DNA from: Actinokineospora baliensis
GTDB lineage: Bacteria > Actinomycetota > Actinomycetes > Mycobacteriales > Pseudonocardiaceae
Direction: 5' to 3'
NCBI RefSeq assembly: GCF_016907695.1
Contig: NZ_JAFBCK010000001.1
Location: 5,320,001 to 5,384,000, forward strand
DNA: 64,000 bases
A program made the position numbers and the translations under genes. Positions 7,977-15,982 of the stretch are shown piece after piece. Under the pieces are notes generated by a model. That model was not told the origin of the DNA and searched no databases. It was given only the letters and a program-made list of their open reading frames with translations. Position 1 is the stretch's first letter, and every line of letters begins with the position of its first letter.

Positions 7977-9323
7977 TCAGCTGCTGCGCAGGAACCGGTC
8001 CAGCACCCGGGTCCCGAACTTGAGCGCGTCCACCGGCACCCGCTCGTCCACGCCGTGGAACAACGCCGAGAAGTCCAGGTCCGCGGGCAGCTTCAGCGGC
8101 GCGAACCCGAAGCACCGGATCCCCAGCGACTGGAACGCCTTCGCGTCCGTGCCGCCCGAGAGCATGTACGGCAGCGTCACCGCCCCCGGGTCCTCGGCGA
8201 TCACCGACGCCGTCATCGCGTCCACCAGGGCCCCGTCGAAGGTCGTCTCCACCGGAGGCAGGTTGGTCACGTACTCGCGCTCGATGTCCGGCCCGAGGAT
8301 CTCGTCGAGCTCGCGCTCGAACGCCTCCCGTCGCCCCGGCAGCACCCGGCAGTCCACCACGGCCTCGGCCACCGACGGGATCACGTTCGCCTTGTACCCG
8401 GCGTTGAGCATCGTCGGGTTCGCGGTGTCCCGCAGCGTCGCGCCGACCATCCGCGACACCGCGCCCAGCTTGGCCACCGACCCGTCGAGGTCGGCCTCGT
8501 CGAACTCCATCCCGGTCAACTCGGTGACCGCGGCCAGGAACTCCCGTACCGAGTCGGTCATGACCACCGGGAACTTGTGCGTCCCCAACCGCGCGACGGC
8601 CTGCGTCAGCTTGGTGACCGCGTTGTCCTCGTGCACCATCGACCCGTGACCGGCGCGCCCCCGGGCCCGCAGCCGCAACCAGGCGATGCCCTTCTCGGCG
8701 GTCTCGATCATGTAGGCCCGGACCCCGTCCTTGACGGTGATCGAGAACCCACCGACCTCGCTGATCGCCTCCGTGGCCCCCTCGAACAGGTCCGCCCGGT
8801 TCTCCACCAGCCACTGCGACCCGTACTCGCCCCCGGCCTCCTCGTCGGCCAAGAACGCGAAGATCAGATCCCGCGGCGGCACGATCCCGTCCCGCTTGAA
8901 CCGCCTCGCGGTAGCCAGGGTCATCCCCAGCATGTCCTTCATGTCGACCGCGCCACGCCCCCACACGTAGTCGTCCTGCACAGCCCCCGAGAACGGGTGC
9001 ACAGACCACTCCGACGGATCAGCAGGCACAACGTCCAGGTGGCCGTGCACCAGCAACGCCCCCCGCGAAGGATCCGCCCCCGCCAACCGCGCGATGACGT
9101 TCCCCCGCCCCTTCCCCCCCGACTCCACATAAGTGGTCTCGTACCCGACCTCAGCCAGCTTCTCGGCCACGTACTCAGCCGCCAGCCGCTCCCCCACCAC
9201 CGTCGCCGGATCCCCGGTATTGGTCGTGTCGATCCGGATCAACTCGCTCGTAAGAGCGACCGCCTCCTCCTCAGCCACCGCGGTGTCATGGGCCTCGGCC
9301 AGCGCACTCTGCTGCTCACTCAC
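7977..9323 (-). CDS. M20 family metallopeptidase / deacylase
   Basis: 448 residues, full family length. Metal-site motifs in order: 'GALLVHGHLDVVPAD' (His ligand and following Asp), 'WGRGAVDMKDM' (bridging Asp), 'AFLADEEAGGEYG' (Glu-Glu pair) and a C-terminal 'LSGGTDAKAFQSLGI'. This is the two-zinc M20 fold with an inserted dimerisation domain ('GRAGHGSMVHEDNAVTKL'). Family members hydrolyse N-acyl amino acids or dipeptides; the actinobacterial group is usually annotated as M20/M25/M40 peptidase. No signal peptide is seen, so it should be cytoplasmic. Confidence 0.9.
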   Translation of the reverse strand: MSEQQSALAEAHDTAVAEEEAVALTSELIRIDTTNTGDPATVVGERLAAEYVAEKLAEVGYETTYVESGGKGRGNVIARLAGADPSRGALLVHGHLDVVPADPSEWSVHPFSGAVQDDYVWGRGAVDMKDMLGMTLATARRFKRDGIVPPRDLIFAFLADEEAGGEYGSQWLVENRADLFEGATEAISEVGGFSITVKDGVRAYMIETAEKGIAWLRLRARGRAGHGSMVHEDNAVTKLTQAVARLGTHKFPVVMTDSVREFLAAVTELTGMEFDEADLDGSVAKLGAVSRMVGATLRDTANPTMLNAGYKANVIPSVAEAVVDCRVLPGRREAFERELDEILGPDIEREYVTNLPPVETTFDGALVDAMTASVIAEDPGAVTLPYMLSGGTDAKAFQSLGIRCFGFAPLKLPADLDFSALFHGVDERVPVDALKFGTRVLDRFLRSS

Positions 9324-9427
9324 CCCGCCTTCCTACCACCCCCCAGCCCCCCTGACAGCCCCGGTTTGGGACACGTCCACAGCATCGGATAAGGTATGCC
9401 CACACCACGCGGGGCCATCCCCCGCGA

Positions 9428-9511
9428 GTCCGGGTGGCGGAATGGCAGACGCGCTAGCTTGAGGTGCTAGTGCCCTTAACGGGCGTGGGGGTTCAAGTCC
9501 CCCCTCGGACA
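9428..9511 (+). tRNA. tRNA-Leu (anticodon GAG)
   Basis: The acceptor stem 9428-9434 (GTCCGGG) pairs with 9504-9510 with one G-U pair. The anticodon stem is CTAGC/GCTAG, with loop TTGAGGT giving GAG at 9461-9463. A long class II variable arm and the T-loop GTTCAAG follow. CCA is not encoded. A decayed recombinase gene abuts the 3' end, which suggests use as an integration target. Confidence 0.93.
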
Positions 9512-9512
9512 C

Positions 9513-10190
9513 GCTTACTACCCCTACCTGCGGACCGGATGCTGACGTCAAGCATCCGGTCTTCTGCGTTGTAGAGCAGCTCCAGGTCAAGAGCGGTGTA
9601 CAGCTCTTGCAGCCGCGCGGGGCTGGCGTCGTTGACCTGGCGGCCGATGGTGTCGAGGTAGTCGATCATGGCATTCGACCTCGGCAGCGCTGGTTGCCCG
9701 CCCGGCGGGCAGGGCGTCGAGTTCGATACGCGCCGCGTCCCGCTCAGCCTCCGCGCGGTTGAGCGCGTCGACCAGGGCGGTCGGGTTGGCGCCTGCTTCG
9801 ATGGCGGCTTGGAGCTGCGTAGGCGGGTCTCGGCGTCCTTGATGCGTTGCCGCAGAGGTTCGGTGCGGGTGTTGGCTGTGGCGCCGGGCTGGGCGCCGAT
9901 CGGGGCCGCCACGGTGGTGTCGCGGTTCTTGGGGGCGAGTAGGCCGCTGATCCAGTCGTTGAGGTGTGGGAGTACCGCGTTCTCGGGGAGATAGATGTTC
10001 TTCGGGTGGGTGGCGAGGATCGGTGATCCGGGGACGATGGATCGTGCGGCGCAGCGGTAGTAGATGCGGTTCTCTCGCGGGGTTCCTTCCATGCGGCGCT
10101 CGCAGTGACCACAGCGGACACGGCCACGCAGCGCATAGACCCGCTTGGTCGCCTTCGGTCGCGGACCGCGGAAGCAGTCCGCTCGTCGGC
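9513..10190 (-). pseudogene. serine recombinase remnant (C-terminal half, frameshifted)
   Basis: The minus strand encodes the C-terminal part of a large serine recombinase. First comes the zinc-ribbon segment 'LRGRVRCGHCERRM...YYRCAA', then a segment naming conserved 'HPKNIYLPENAVLPHLNDWI', then the tail 'MIDYLDTIGRQVNDASPARLQELYTALDLELLYN'. The coiled-coil part 'QAAIEAGANPTALVDALNRAEAERDAARIELDALP' is in a different frame from the two outer parts, so at least two frameshifts (near 9830 and near 9680) have broken the gene. The N-terminal resolvase catalytic domain is absent. It lies directly against the 3' end of tRNA-Leu, as expected for an integrated element that has decayed. Confidence 0.8.
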
Positions 10191-10267
10191 AGGCGCGCCC
10201 GCGACTTCGGAGGCGAGGAGTCGACCGCCGAGGTGCGCTTGCCGCGAATGGTGGTGAGATGGGGGAT

Positions 10268-10837
10268 ATGACGGAACCGGACCTGGTCGTGAACCGGCAC
10301 ACCATCGAGGACGTGCTCGCGCGGCTGGTGGACGAGACGCCGGGGTTTCCCCCGCACCTGGCCGAGGCCGTTCGGGACGACGCGGCCGTCCGGGAGCAGG
10401 AGATCGCGTTCGACTGGCTGACTTCCTGGCTCAGCAACGAGTACGTGCCGCTGGTGCCCTCGTACTTCCGGCGGTTGGCAGCCGTCGCGGACTACCTCGG
10501 CGACGAGCGCAGCTGGTACGCCGTGGCCTGGCTGCGCGGCCAGGTCCAGTGGGACGGCCCACCGCCGGAGCAGGCTGACCCACCGCTGGACGCCACCACC
10601 GCCCCGCGGGTCGTGCTGAGTCTGATCGCGGAGTGCCCGGAGCTGGAGGATGCGCTGCGCTATGCCCTCGAAGCCGTCGACGCCGGTGATCCGCGGGCGG
10701 GCTTGCAGGAACTGGTCACCTGGATCGAGGTGTTCGAGACCCCGCCAACCCCGTGGTTCCTGCGCAACGCCATCCGGGTGGCCGAGTTCTACCACGACAA
10801 CGCCCTATCCGAACGGCTCGCCGCCCTGACCCGCTAG
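10268..10837 (+). CDS. hypothetical protein with internal duplication
   Basis: 189 residues from the ATG at 10268 (ATG at 10259 is an alternative). The two halves resemble each other. 'VLARLVDETPGFPPHLAEAV...FDWLTSWLSNEYVPLVPSYFRRLAAVADYL' lines up with 'VLSLIAECPELEDALRYAL...LQELVTWIEVFETPPTPWFLRNAIRVAEFY', so the protein is a tandem of two roughly 80-residue helical units. The unit pattern recalls MafI-type immunity proteins, but that is only an impression. It is flanked on both sides by pieces of recombinase genes, so it may be cargo of a dead mobile element. Confidence 0.6.
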   Translation: MTEPDLVVNRHTIEDVLARLVDETPGFPPHLAEAVRDDAAVREQEIAFDWLTSWLSNEYVPLVPSYFRRLAAVADYLGDERSWYAVAWLRGQVQWDGPPPEQADPPLDATTAPRVVLSLIAECPELEDALRYALEAVDAGDPRAGLQELVTWIEVFETPPTPWFLRNAIRVAEFYHDNALSERLAALTR

Positions 10838-10847
10838 TACTGCAACG

Positions 10848-10937
10848 GCACTTAGGTGAGTAGATGCCCTGCAGCCGGGCAGGGCTGGCGTCGCGGGCCT
10901 GGCGGCCCACGTCCTCGAGGTAGTCGATCATGGTGTC
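10848..10937 (-). pseudogene. second recombinase tail fragment
   Basis: The minus strand encodes 'TMIDYLEDVGRQARDASPARLQGIYS', nearly the same as the tail of the remnant at 9513-10190 ('AMIDYLDTIGRQVNDASPARLQELYT'). At the DNA level about 65 bases match with several differences. Only this short piece survives. It marks the other side of the 10268-10837 gene. Confidence 0.7.
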
Positions 10938-10973
10938 ATCGTGGCTACAAACGCTGTCTGCCACGGGCCGGGG

Positions 10974-11639
10974 TCAGGCGCCGCCTGCGGTGAGGAGGCC
11001 GGACTCGTAGGCGATGATGACCAGTTGGGTGCGGTCCCTGGCGTTGAGCTTGGCCAGCAGCCTGCCGATGTGGGTCTTGACCGTGGCTTGGGACAGGTGC
11101 AGGCGTTCGGCCAGTTCCGCGTTGGACAGACCGCGGGCGATCAGGGTGAGGACCTCGCGTTCGCGGTCGGTGAGGACCCACAGTTCGCGGGCGAGCCGGG
11201 TGGGTTGTCCGGGGTGGCGGGCGAACTCGGTGATCAGCCTGCGGGTGACGCCGGGGGCGAGGAGGCCGTCGCCGCTGGCGATTACGCGGATGGCGGCGCA
11301 CAGTTCGGCGGGTTGGGCGTCCTTGAGCAGGAATCCGGCCGCGCCCGCGCGCAGGGCCGCGAACACGTGGTCGTCGAGGTCGAACATGGTCAGGATGAGC
11401 ACGCGGACGGTCGCGGTCGCGGGGGCGGCGGTGATCCGCGCGGTGGCCTCGATGCCGTCCATCTCCGGCATCCGCACGTCCATCAGCACCACGTCCGGCA
11501 CCTGTGCCGCCGCCAGCTGCACGGCCTCCGCCCCGGTCGCCGCCTCGCCGACGACCACCATGCCCGGTTCGTTGTCGATCAGTGCGCGGAAGCTGCCGCG
11601 CAGCAGCGCTTGGTCGTCGGCGACCAGCACCCGGATCAC
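10974..11639 (-). CDS. NarL/FixJ-type response regulator
   Basis: 221 residues. The N-terminal receiver domain has the phospho-acceptor in 'PDVVLMDVRMPEMDG' (about residue 54) and the conserved Lys in 'FLLKDAQP'. The C-terminal LuxR helix-turn-helix has 'LTDREREVLTLIARGLSNAELAERLHLSQATVKTHIGRLLAKL'. Its start overlaps the kinase stop by four bases, so it is made with the kinase at 11636-12763. The pair is divergent from an ABC exporter, and inverted repeats between them suggest that this regulator controls both. Confidence 0.95.
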   Translation of the reverse strand: MIRVLVADDQALLRGSFRALIDNEPGMVVVGEAATGAEAVQLAAAQVPDVVLMDVRMPEMDGIEATARITAAPATATVRVLILTMFDLDDHVFAALRAGAAGFLLKDAQPAELCAAIRVIASGDGLLAPGVTRRLITEFARHPGQPTRLARELWVLTDREREVLTLIARGLSNAELAERLHLSQATVKTHIGRLLAKLNARDRTQLVIIAYESGLLTAGGA

Positions 11640-12763
11640 GTGTCCCCCTCCGCCAGGTACGGCAGGCTCGCCGACACCCGGAATCCGCCCTCCGGGCGCG
11701 GTCCGGCGGTGAACTCGCCGCCGTACATCGCCACCCGTTCCTTCATGCCGACCAGGCCGTGCCCGCCTGCGCGCGACCCGGCGGCCGGGCGAGACCCGTT
11801 GTCGGCGACCTCGATGCGCACCTCGGCGCCGTCGGCGATGACGCTGACCTGGCAGCGGGCGGGGGCGGCGTGCTTGACCACGTTTGTCAGCGCCTCCTGC
11901 ACGATCCGGTAGGCGTTGAGCCCGACCGACTCCGGCACGCCCTCGGCGCTCACCGAGAGGTCGACCTCGACCTCGGCCATCGCCGCGCGCCCGGCCAGGT
12001 CGGCGAGCCGGTCGATGCCCGGCGCGGGGGTGAGGTCGGCGTCCTCGCGCAGCATGTGCAGCAGCCTGCGCATCTCGACGAGCGCGTGCTTGCTGGTCTC
12101 CTCGATCACCCGCACAGTCTCCCTGGCCTCGGCGGGCCAGGCTTGTGCGAGGTGCAGGGCCACCCCGGACCGGACCGCGATCAGGCCCATGCCGTGGGTC
12201 AGCACGTCGTGCACCTCACGGGCGATGCGCAGCCGCTCGTCGGCCAGGATCTGCTGCTCGCGCTGCTGCTCGAGCCGGTCGGTCTGCTCGCGGTGCGCGC
12301 GCACGGCTCGACCGGACACCCAGGCCACCGCCATCAGCGGCAAACCTCCGAGCGGGTAGAGCCACGCATGGCTGGAACCGCCGATCCATGCGAGCAGGAA
12401 CCCGACGCAGACCGCACCAGCGGACGCCGCCACGGCCGCCATGCTCTGCAGCGGTGACACCACCTGCACAGCGGTGTACAGCGCCAAGGCCAACGCCAGG
12501 AACGGATCCCAGAACACGCCGAACGCGACCGCAGCCACCGATCCCGCGCCGACCACGACGAGCACCGACACCGGGAACCGCCTGCGCAGCACGAGCGCGA
12601 CAGCGAGCGCACCCGCCACGGCGACTGAGGCAGGGAATCGCCACGCGATGAACGGTTCGTACCTGAGCTGGTTGCCCGCCAGGCCGGTCACCAGGATCAT
12701 CAGGAACGCGCCTGCCACCACGTCGCCCGCGAGGGCACGACGGCTCCAGTGCGCGGTGACCAC
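11636..12763 (-). CDS. sensor histidine kinase (HisKA_3 type)
   Basis: 375 residues. About five hydrophobic helices occupy residues 10-150 with almost no extracytoplasmic loop, so the signal is probably sensed in the membrane. The dimerisation/phospho-acceptor block is 'ERLRIAREVHDVLTHGMGLIAV' with the reactive His in REVHD. The ATPase domain has 'VQEALTNVVKHA', 'VADNGSRP' and 'GHGLVGMKERVAMYGG'. This is the NarX/DesK-like class that pairs with LuxR-type regulators, as here. The neighbouring exporter suggests a response to envelope stress or an antibiotic. Confidence 0.94.
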   Translation of the reverse strand: MVTAHWSRRALAGDVVAGAFLMILVTGLAGNQLRYEPFIAWRFPASVAVAGALAVALVLRRRFPVSVLVVVGAGSVAAVAFGVFWDPFLALALALYTAVQVVSPLQSMAAVAASAGAVCVGFLLAWIGGSSHAWLYPLGGLPLMAVAWVSGRAVRAHREQTDRLEQQREQQILADERLRIAREVHDVLTHGMGLIAVRSGVALHLAQAWPAEARETVRVIEETSKHALVEMRRLLHMLREDADLTPAPGIDRLADLAGRAAMAEVEVDLSVSAEGVPESVGLNAYRIVQEALTNVVKHAAPARCQVSVIADGAEVRIEVADNGSRPAAGSRAGGHGLVGMKERVAMYGGEFTAGPRPEGGFRVSASLPYLAEGDT

Positions 12764-12812
12764 GAACCGACCCTACACGCGCCACGTCCGCTGAATCATC
12801 ACACCGAGGGTT

Positions 12813-12921
12813 GTCATACCAGGGAATGACGCGGGCCCCACCGTCCACTCTGGCCACCTCCGCACAGCGGACCGTCATACCCCGGTACGACCGCGGGATC
12901 CCACCGGCGGCCGGGTACGAC
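12813..12921. promoter_or_regulatory. repeated inverted-repeat operators between TCS and ABC genes
   Basis: Two 18-base near-palindromes, GTCATACCAGGGAATGAC at 12813-12830 and GTCATACCCCGGTACGAC at 12874-12891, have starts 61 bases apart, about six helical turns. A half site GGTACGAC follows at 12914-12921. They fill the 228-base divergent region between the histidine kinase (start 12763) and the ABC ATPase (start 12992). I infer binding sites of the LuxR-type response regulator. Confidence 0.6.
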
Positions 12922-12991
12922 CGCAGGGGCAGCGCGAGGTTCGATCCCCGGTCCGATCCGCCGGGCGGCCTTGGGCGCCACGATTCCCCAC

Positions 12992-13906
12992 ATGATTGAG
13001 ATCAGGGAGCTGAGCAAGCGCTACGGCGACACCCTTGCCGTGGACGGGCTGTCGTTCCAGGTCCGGCCCGGCCGCGTCACCGGCTTCCTCGGGCCCAACG
13101 GGGCGGGGAAGTCGACCACGATGCGGGCCGTCCTCGGCCTGGACACCCCGACCTCCGGGGCGGCGCTGGTCAACGGCAGGCACTACGCGACGATCCGCCG
13201 ACCGATGACCGAGGTGGGTGCCCTGCTCGACGCGGGCGCCGTGCACGGTGGGCGCAGCGCGTTCAACCACCTCTACTGCCTGGCCCGCAGCAACGGCATC
13301 GGCAAGGCCAGGGTGCGCGCGGTGCTGGAGCGGGTGGGCCTGACCAGCGTCGCCACCAAGCGCATCGGCGGGTTCTCGCTGGGTATGAGGCAACGGCTGG
13401 GCATCGCGGGCGCCTTGCTGGGCGACCCGGGCACGTTTCTGTTCGACGAGCCGATCAACGGCCTGGATCCCGAGGGCATCCGGTGGATCCGCGACCTCAT
13501 GCGGTCCCTGTCGGCCGAAGGGCGCACCGTGCTGGTGTCCAGCCACCTGATGAGCGAGATGGCGGTCACCGCAGACCACATCGTGGTCATCGGCCGGGGC
13601 AAGCTGATCACCGAGGCCTCCATCACCGACATCAACGCCCGATTCCAGCGCGACGTGCTGGTGCGCACCCCGCACCCGACCGAGCTGGCCCGAGCGCTCA
13701 CGGCGGGCGGCGCCACGGTGACCCCGCAGGACGACGGCGGGCTCTCCGTCGGCGGGATGGACGCGGCCACCATCGGCGACATCGCGCTCGCCCACCAGAT
13801 CGGCGTGCACGAGCTCACGCAGCGCAGCGACACCCTCGAGGACGCCTACCTCAAGCTCACCAACGACAGCGTCGAGTACCGCGCCAACGAGAGGGCAGCA
13901 TCATGA
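12992..13906 (+). CDS. ABC transporter ATP-binding protein
   Basis: 304 residues from the ATG at 12992. Walker A is 'GPNGAGKSTT' (about residue 40) and the signature region is 'FSLGMRQRLGIAGALL'. Walker B is 'GTFLFDEPINGLDPEG', followed by the switch His in 'VLVSSHLMSEM'. The roughly 70-residue C-terminal extension is typical of the BcrA/NatA-type drug or lantibiotic exporters. Its stop overlaps the permease start (ATGA). Together they form a two-gene exporter controlled, by position, by the divergent two-component system. Confidence 0.93.
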   Translation: MIEIRELSKRYGDTLAVDGLSFQVRPGRVTGFLGPNGAGKSTTMRAVLGLDTPTSGAALVNGRHYATIRRPMTEVGALLDAGAVHGGRSAFNHLYCLARSNGIGKARVRAVLERVGLTSVATKRIGGFSLGMRQRLGIAGALLGDPGTFLFDEPINGLDPEGIRWIRDLMRSLSAEGRTVLVSSHLMSEMAVTADHIVVIGRGKLITEASITDINARFQRDVLVRTPHPTELARALTAGGATVTPQDDGGLSVGGMDAATIGDIALAHQIGVHELTQRSDTLEDAYLKLTNDSVEYRANERAAS

Positions 13907-14664
13907 TGGACGTCATCGCCGCCGAGGCCGTCAAGGCGCGCTCGGTGCGCTCGACCACCGCGCTGGTCACGGTCTGCGTCGCCGCCGTCCCGATCGGGGC
14001 TCTGATGGCCCTGATCTCCGCCGGTGTGTGGGACTCGGCCACCGCTGTCGAACGGTCCCACTTCGAAGCCCTCGGCGACGGCACCGCGGTCCTGTTCGTG
14101 GTGCAGATGTGCCTGATGGCAGTGGGCATCCTCGCCGCGACCACCGAGTACACCTCAGGCATGATCCGCACCAGCCTCACCGCGGTCCCGCTGCGCCGGG
14201 AGTTCGCGCTGGCCAAGGCCTCGGTGGTGGGGGCGCTGACCCTGGTGGTCGGTACCGTCGTGTCGGTGCTGGTGCTGTTCGCCAGCCGGGCGATCATCGG
14301 CGACCGGCCGATCGGCGACCTGAGGTCGCTGGCCGAGGGCTTCCCGGTGGTCCTGGCCCAGGGGTTGGGGATGGCGGTGATCGCGCTCATCGGGCTCGGC
14401 CTGGGTCTGTACATCAAGTCGACCGCGGGAACCCTCGTCACGATGGCGGTGCTGCTGTTCGGCGTGCCGATCCTGCCGTGGGTGCTGCTGCCCAAACCGT
14501 GGAGCGGCCGAGTCGTCGCCGTGCTGCCCTCCCAGCTGCCGAACGAGCTGGGTGGAGCCGGGATCACGCACTTGTCCCCCGCCGGGGCACTGCTGGCCAT
14601 GGCCCTGTGGGTCGTGCTCGCCCTGGCCATCGGCGTCTCCGCGGTCAAGCGCCGCGACGCCTGA
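13903..14664 (+). CDS. ABC-2 type permease
   Basis: 253 residues, starting at the ATG that overlaps the ATPase stop. Six hydrophobic helices are visible, beginning 'SVRSTTALVTVCVAAVPIGALMALI'. The family segment 'GILAATTEYTSGMIRTSLTAVPLRREFALAKASVVG' is the typical loop of ABC-2 permeases that is followed by 'ltlvv'. It is the membrane partner of the preceding ATPase and probably exports or excludes a membrane-active compound. Confidence 0.9.
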   Translation: MMDVIAAEAVKARSVRSTTALVTVCVAAVPIGALMALISAGVWDSATAVERSHFEALGDGTAVLFVVQMCLMAVGILAATTEYTSGMIRTSLTAVPLRREFALAKASVVGALTLVVGTVVSVLVLFASRAIIGDRPIGDLRSLAEGFPVVLAQGLGMAVIALIGLGLGLYIKSTAGTLVTMAVLLFGVPILPWVLLPKPWSGRVVAVLPSQLPNELGGAGITHLSPAGALLAMALWVVLALAIGVSAVKRRDA

Positions 14665-14695
14665 CCCCGCTGCCCGCCTGTGCTGGCCGAGACTG

Positions 14696-14715
14696 TGTAC
14701 TATTCGACTAGTACA
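14696..14715. promoter_or_regulatory. palindromic operator of GntR regulator
   Basis: Perfect 7-bp inverted repeat TGTACTA-TTCGAC-TAGTACA at 14696-14715, 26 bases before the GTG start of the GntR gene. Position and symmetry fit autorepression by a YtrA-type dimer, with the site overlapping the promoter. Confidence 0.7.
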
Positions 14716-14741
14716 GTGATACACGGCGGTGGAGGTTGTGC

Positions 14742-15134
14742 GTGTTCGCGTTCCGAATGCTTGACCGGTCGGGGGTACCGGCCTACTTGCAACTGGTCGA
14801 TCAGGTGCGCCGGGGCCTGTTGTTGGGGCATCTCCAGGGGGGCGACCAGTTGCCCACGGTGCGGGCGGTGGCGGCCGGGTTGGTGATCAATCCGAACACC
14901 GTGGCCAAGGCGTACCGCGAGCTGGAGCGCGCCGGGCTGGCTGTGGCGCGGGCGGGACTGGGCACCTTTGCCACCGACAGCATCGAGCAGGTGCCTGCCA
15001 CGACGTACGCGCGGCTTTCGGGCAGGTTGCGGCAGTGGCTCGCTGACGCGAAGACGTCGGGCTTGGCGCCGGAGCAGGTGCGCGCGATGATCGACGCAGC
15101 GCTCGACGACGAGCAGCGCCGGGACACGGCATGA
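14742..15134 (+). CDS. GntR family regulator, YtrA subfamily
   Basis: 130 residues from the GTG at 14742; GGAGG lies at 14731-14735. The N-terminal winged helix is 'GVPAYLQLVDQVRRGLLLGHLQGGDQLPTVRAVAAGLVINPNTVAKAYRELERAGL', followed by only about 50 residues of helical tail. That short tail, without a FadR or HutC effector domain, defines the YtrA subfamily, which controls linked ABC transporters. The stop overlaps the ATPase gene by four bases, so the regulator is the first gene of its own operon. Confidence 0.92.
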   Translation: MFAFRMLDRSGVPAYLQLVDQVRRGLLLGHLQGGDQLPTVRAVAAGLVINPNTVAKAYRELERAGLAVARAGLGTFATDSIEQVPATTYARLSGRLRQWLADAKTSGLAPEQVRAMIDAALDDEQRRDTA

Positions 15135-15979
15135 GCCCCGATGCCGCTGTCGAGATCGATCGCGTGGGCAAGCGCTATGGCCGTCAGTGGGCGCTGCGCG
15201 AGTGCACGTTGTCGCTACCCGCGGGCCGTATCATCGCCCTCGTCGGCGCCAACGGTGCCGGGAAGACGACCTTGCTGCACCTGGCCATAGGTCTGATCCG
15301 GCCCACTGAAGGCTCTGTGTCCCTGCTCGGCGAGCCCCTGCGGCCGGGAACCCTGTCCCAGGTCGGGTTCGTCGCCCAGGACCACCCCCTCTACCGCGGG
15401 TTCACCGTCGCCGAGATGCTGCGGTACGGCCGCGTGACGAACACGCGCTTCGACCAGGCGGGCGCTGAGCGCCGACTGCGGGAGCTCGACATCCCGCTCG
15501 AGCGCAAGACCGGCAGGCTCTCCGGTGGCCAGCAGGCGCAGGTCGCCCTCACCCTCGCCCTCGCCAAGCGGCCCCGCCTCCTGGTTCTGGACGAGCCCGT
15601 CGCCAGCCTGGACCCGCTGGCCCGCCGTGACTTCATGAAGACCCTCATCGATGCGGTGGCCGAAGTGGACGTCACCGTCCTGCTCTCCTCCCACGTGGTC
15701 ACCGAGCTCGAGCGGATCTGCGACTACCTGGTCCTGTTGCGCGGCGGGCAGGTGCGCCTCGCCGACGACATCGATGGCCTGCTCGCCGGGCACCGCGTGC
15801 TGACCGGCCCCCGCGTCGACGAAGCGCCTCTCGACGGCCTGGTCGCCGCCACGCATGGCGACCGCAACAGCCACCTCCTGGTACGCCAGCCCGCCACCGC
15901 GCCCACCCACCCCAGATGGGAATCCCACCCCGTGAACCTGGAAGACCTCGTCATCGCATACCTCGAAGGGCAGGGCTGA
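15131..15979 (+). CDS. ABC transporter ATP-binding protein (YtrB-like)
   Basis: 282 residues. Walker A 'GANGAGKTTLLHLAIGL', Q-loop 'GFVAQDHPLYRG', signature 'LSGGQQAQVALTLALAKRPRLLVLDEP' and H-loop 'VLLSSHVV' are all intact. The C-terminal 80 residues are a poorly conserved domain, common in exporters. It is coupled to the GntR regulator upstream and followed after three bases by the permease. Confidence 0.93.
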   Translation: MSPDAAVEIDRVGKRYGRQWALRECTLSLPAGRIIALVGANGAGKTTLLHLAIGLIRPTEGSVSLLGEPLRPGTLSQVGFVAQDHPLYRGFTVAEMLRYGRVTNTRFDQAGAERRLRELDIPLERKTGRLSGGQQAQVALTLALAKRPRLLVLDEPVASLDPLARRDFMKTLIDAVAEVDVTVLLSSHVVTELERICDYLVLLRGGQVRLADDIDGLLAGHRVLTGPRVDEAPLDGLVAATHGDRNSHLLVRQPATAPTHPRWESHPVNLEDLVIAYLEGQG

Positions 15980-15982
15980 GCG

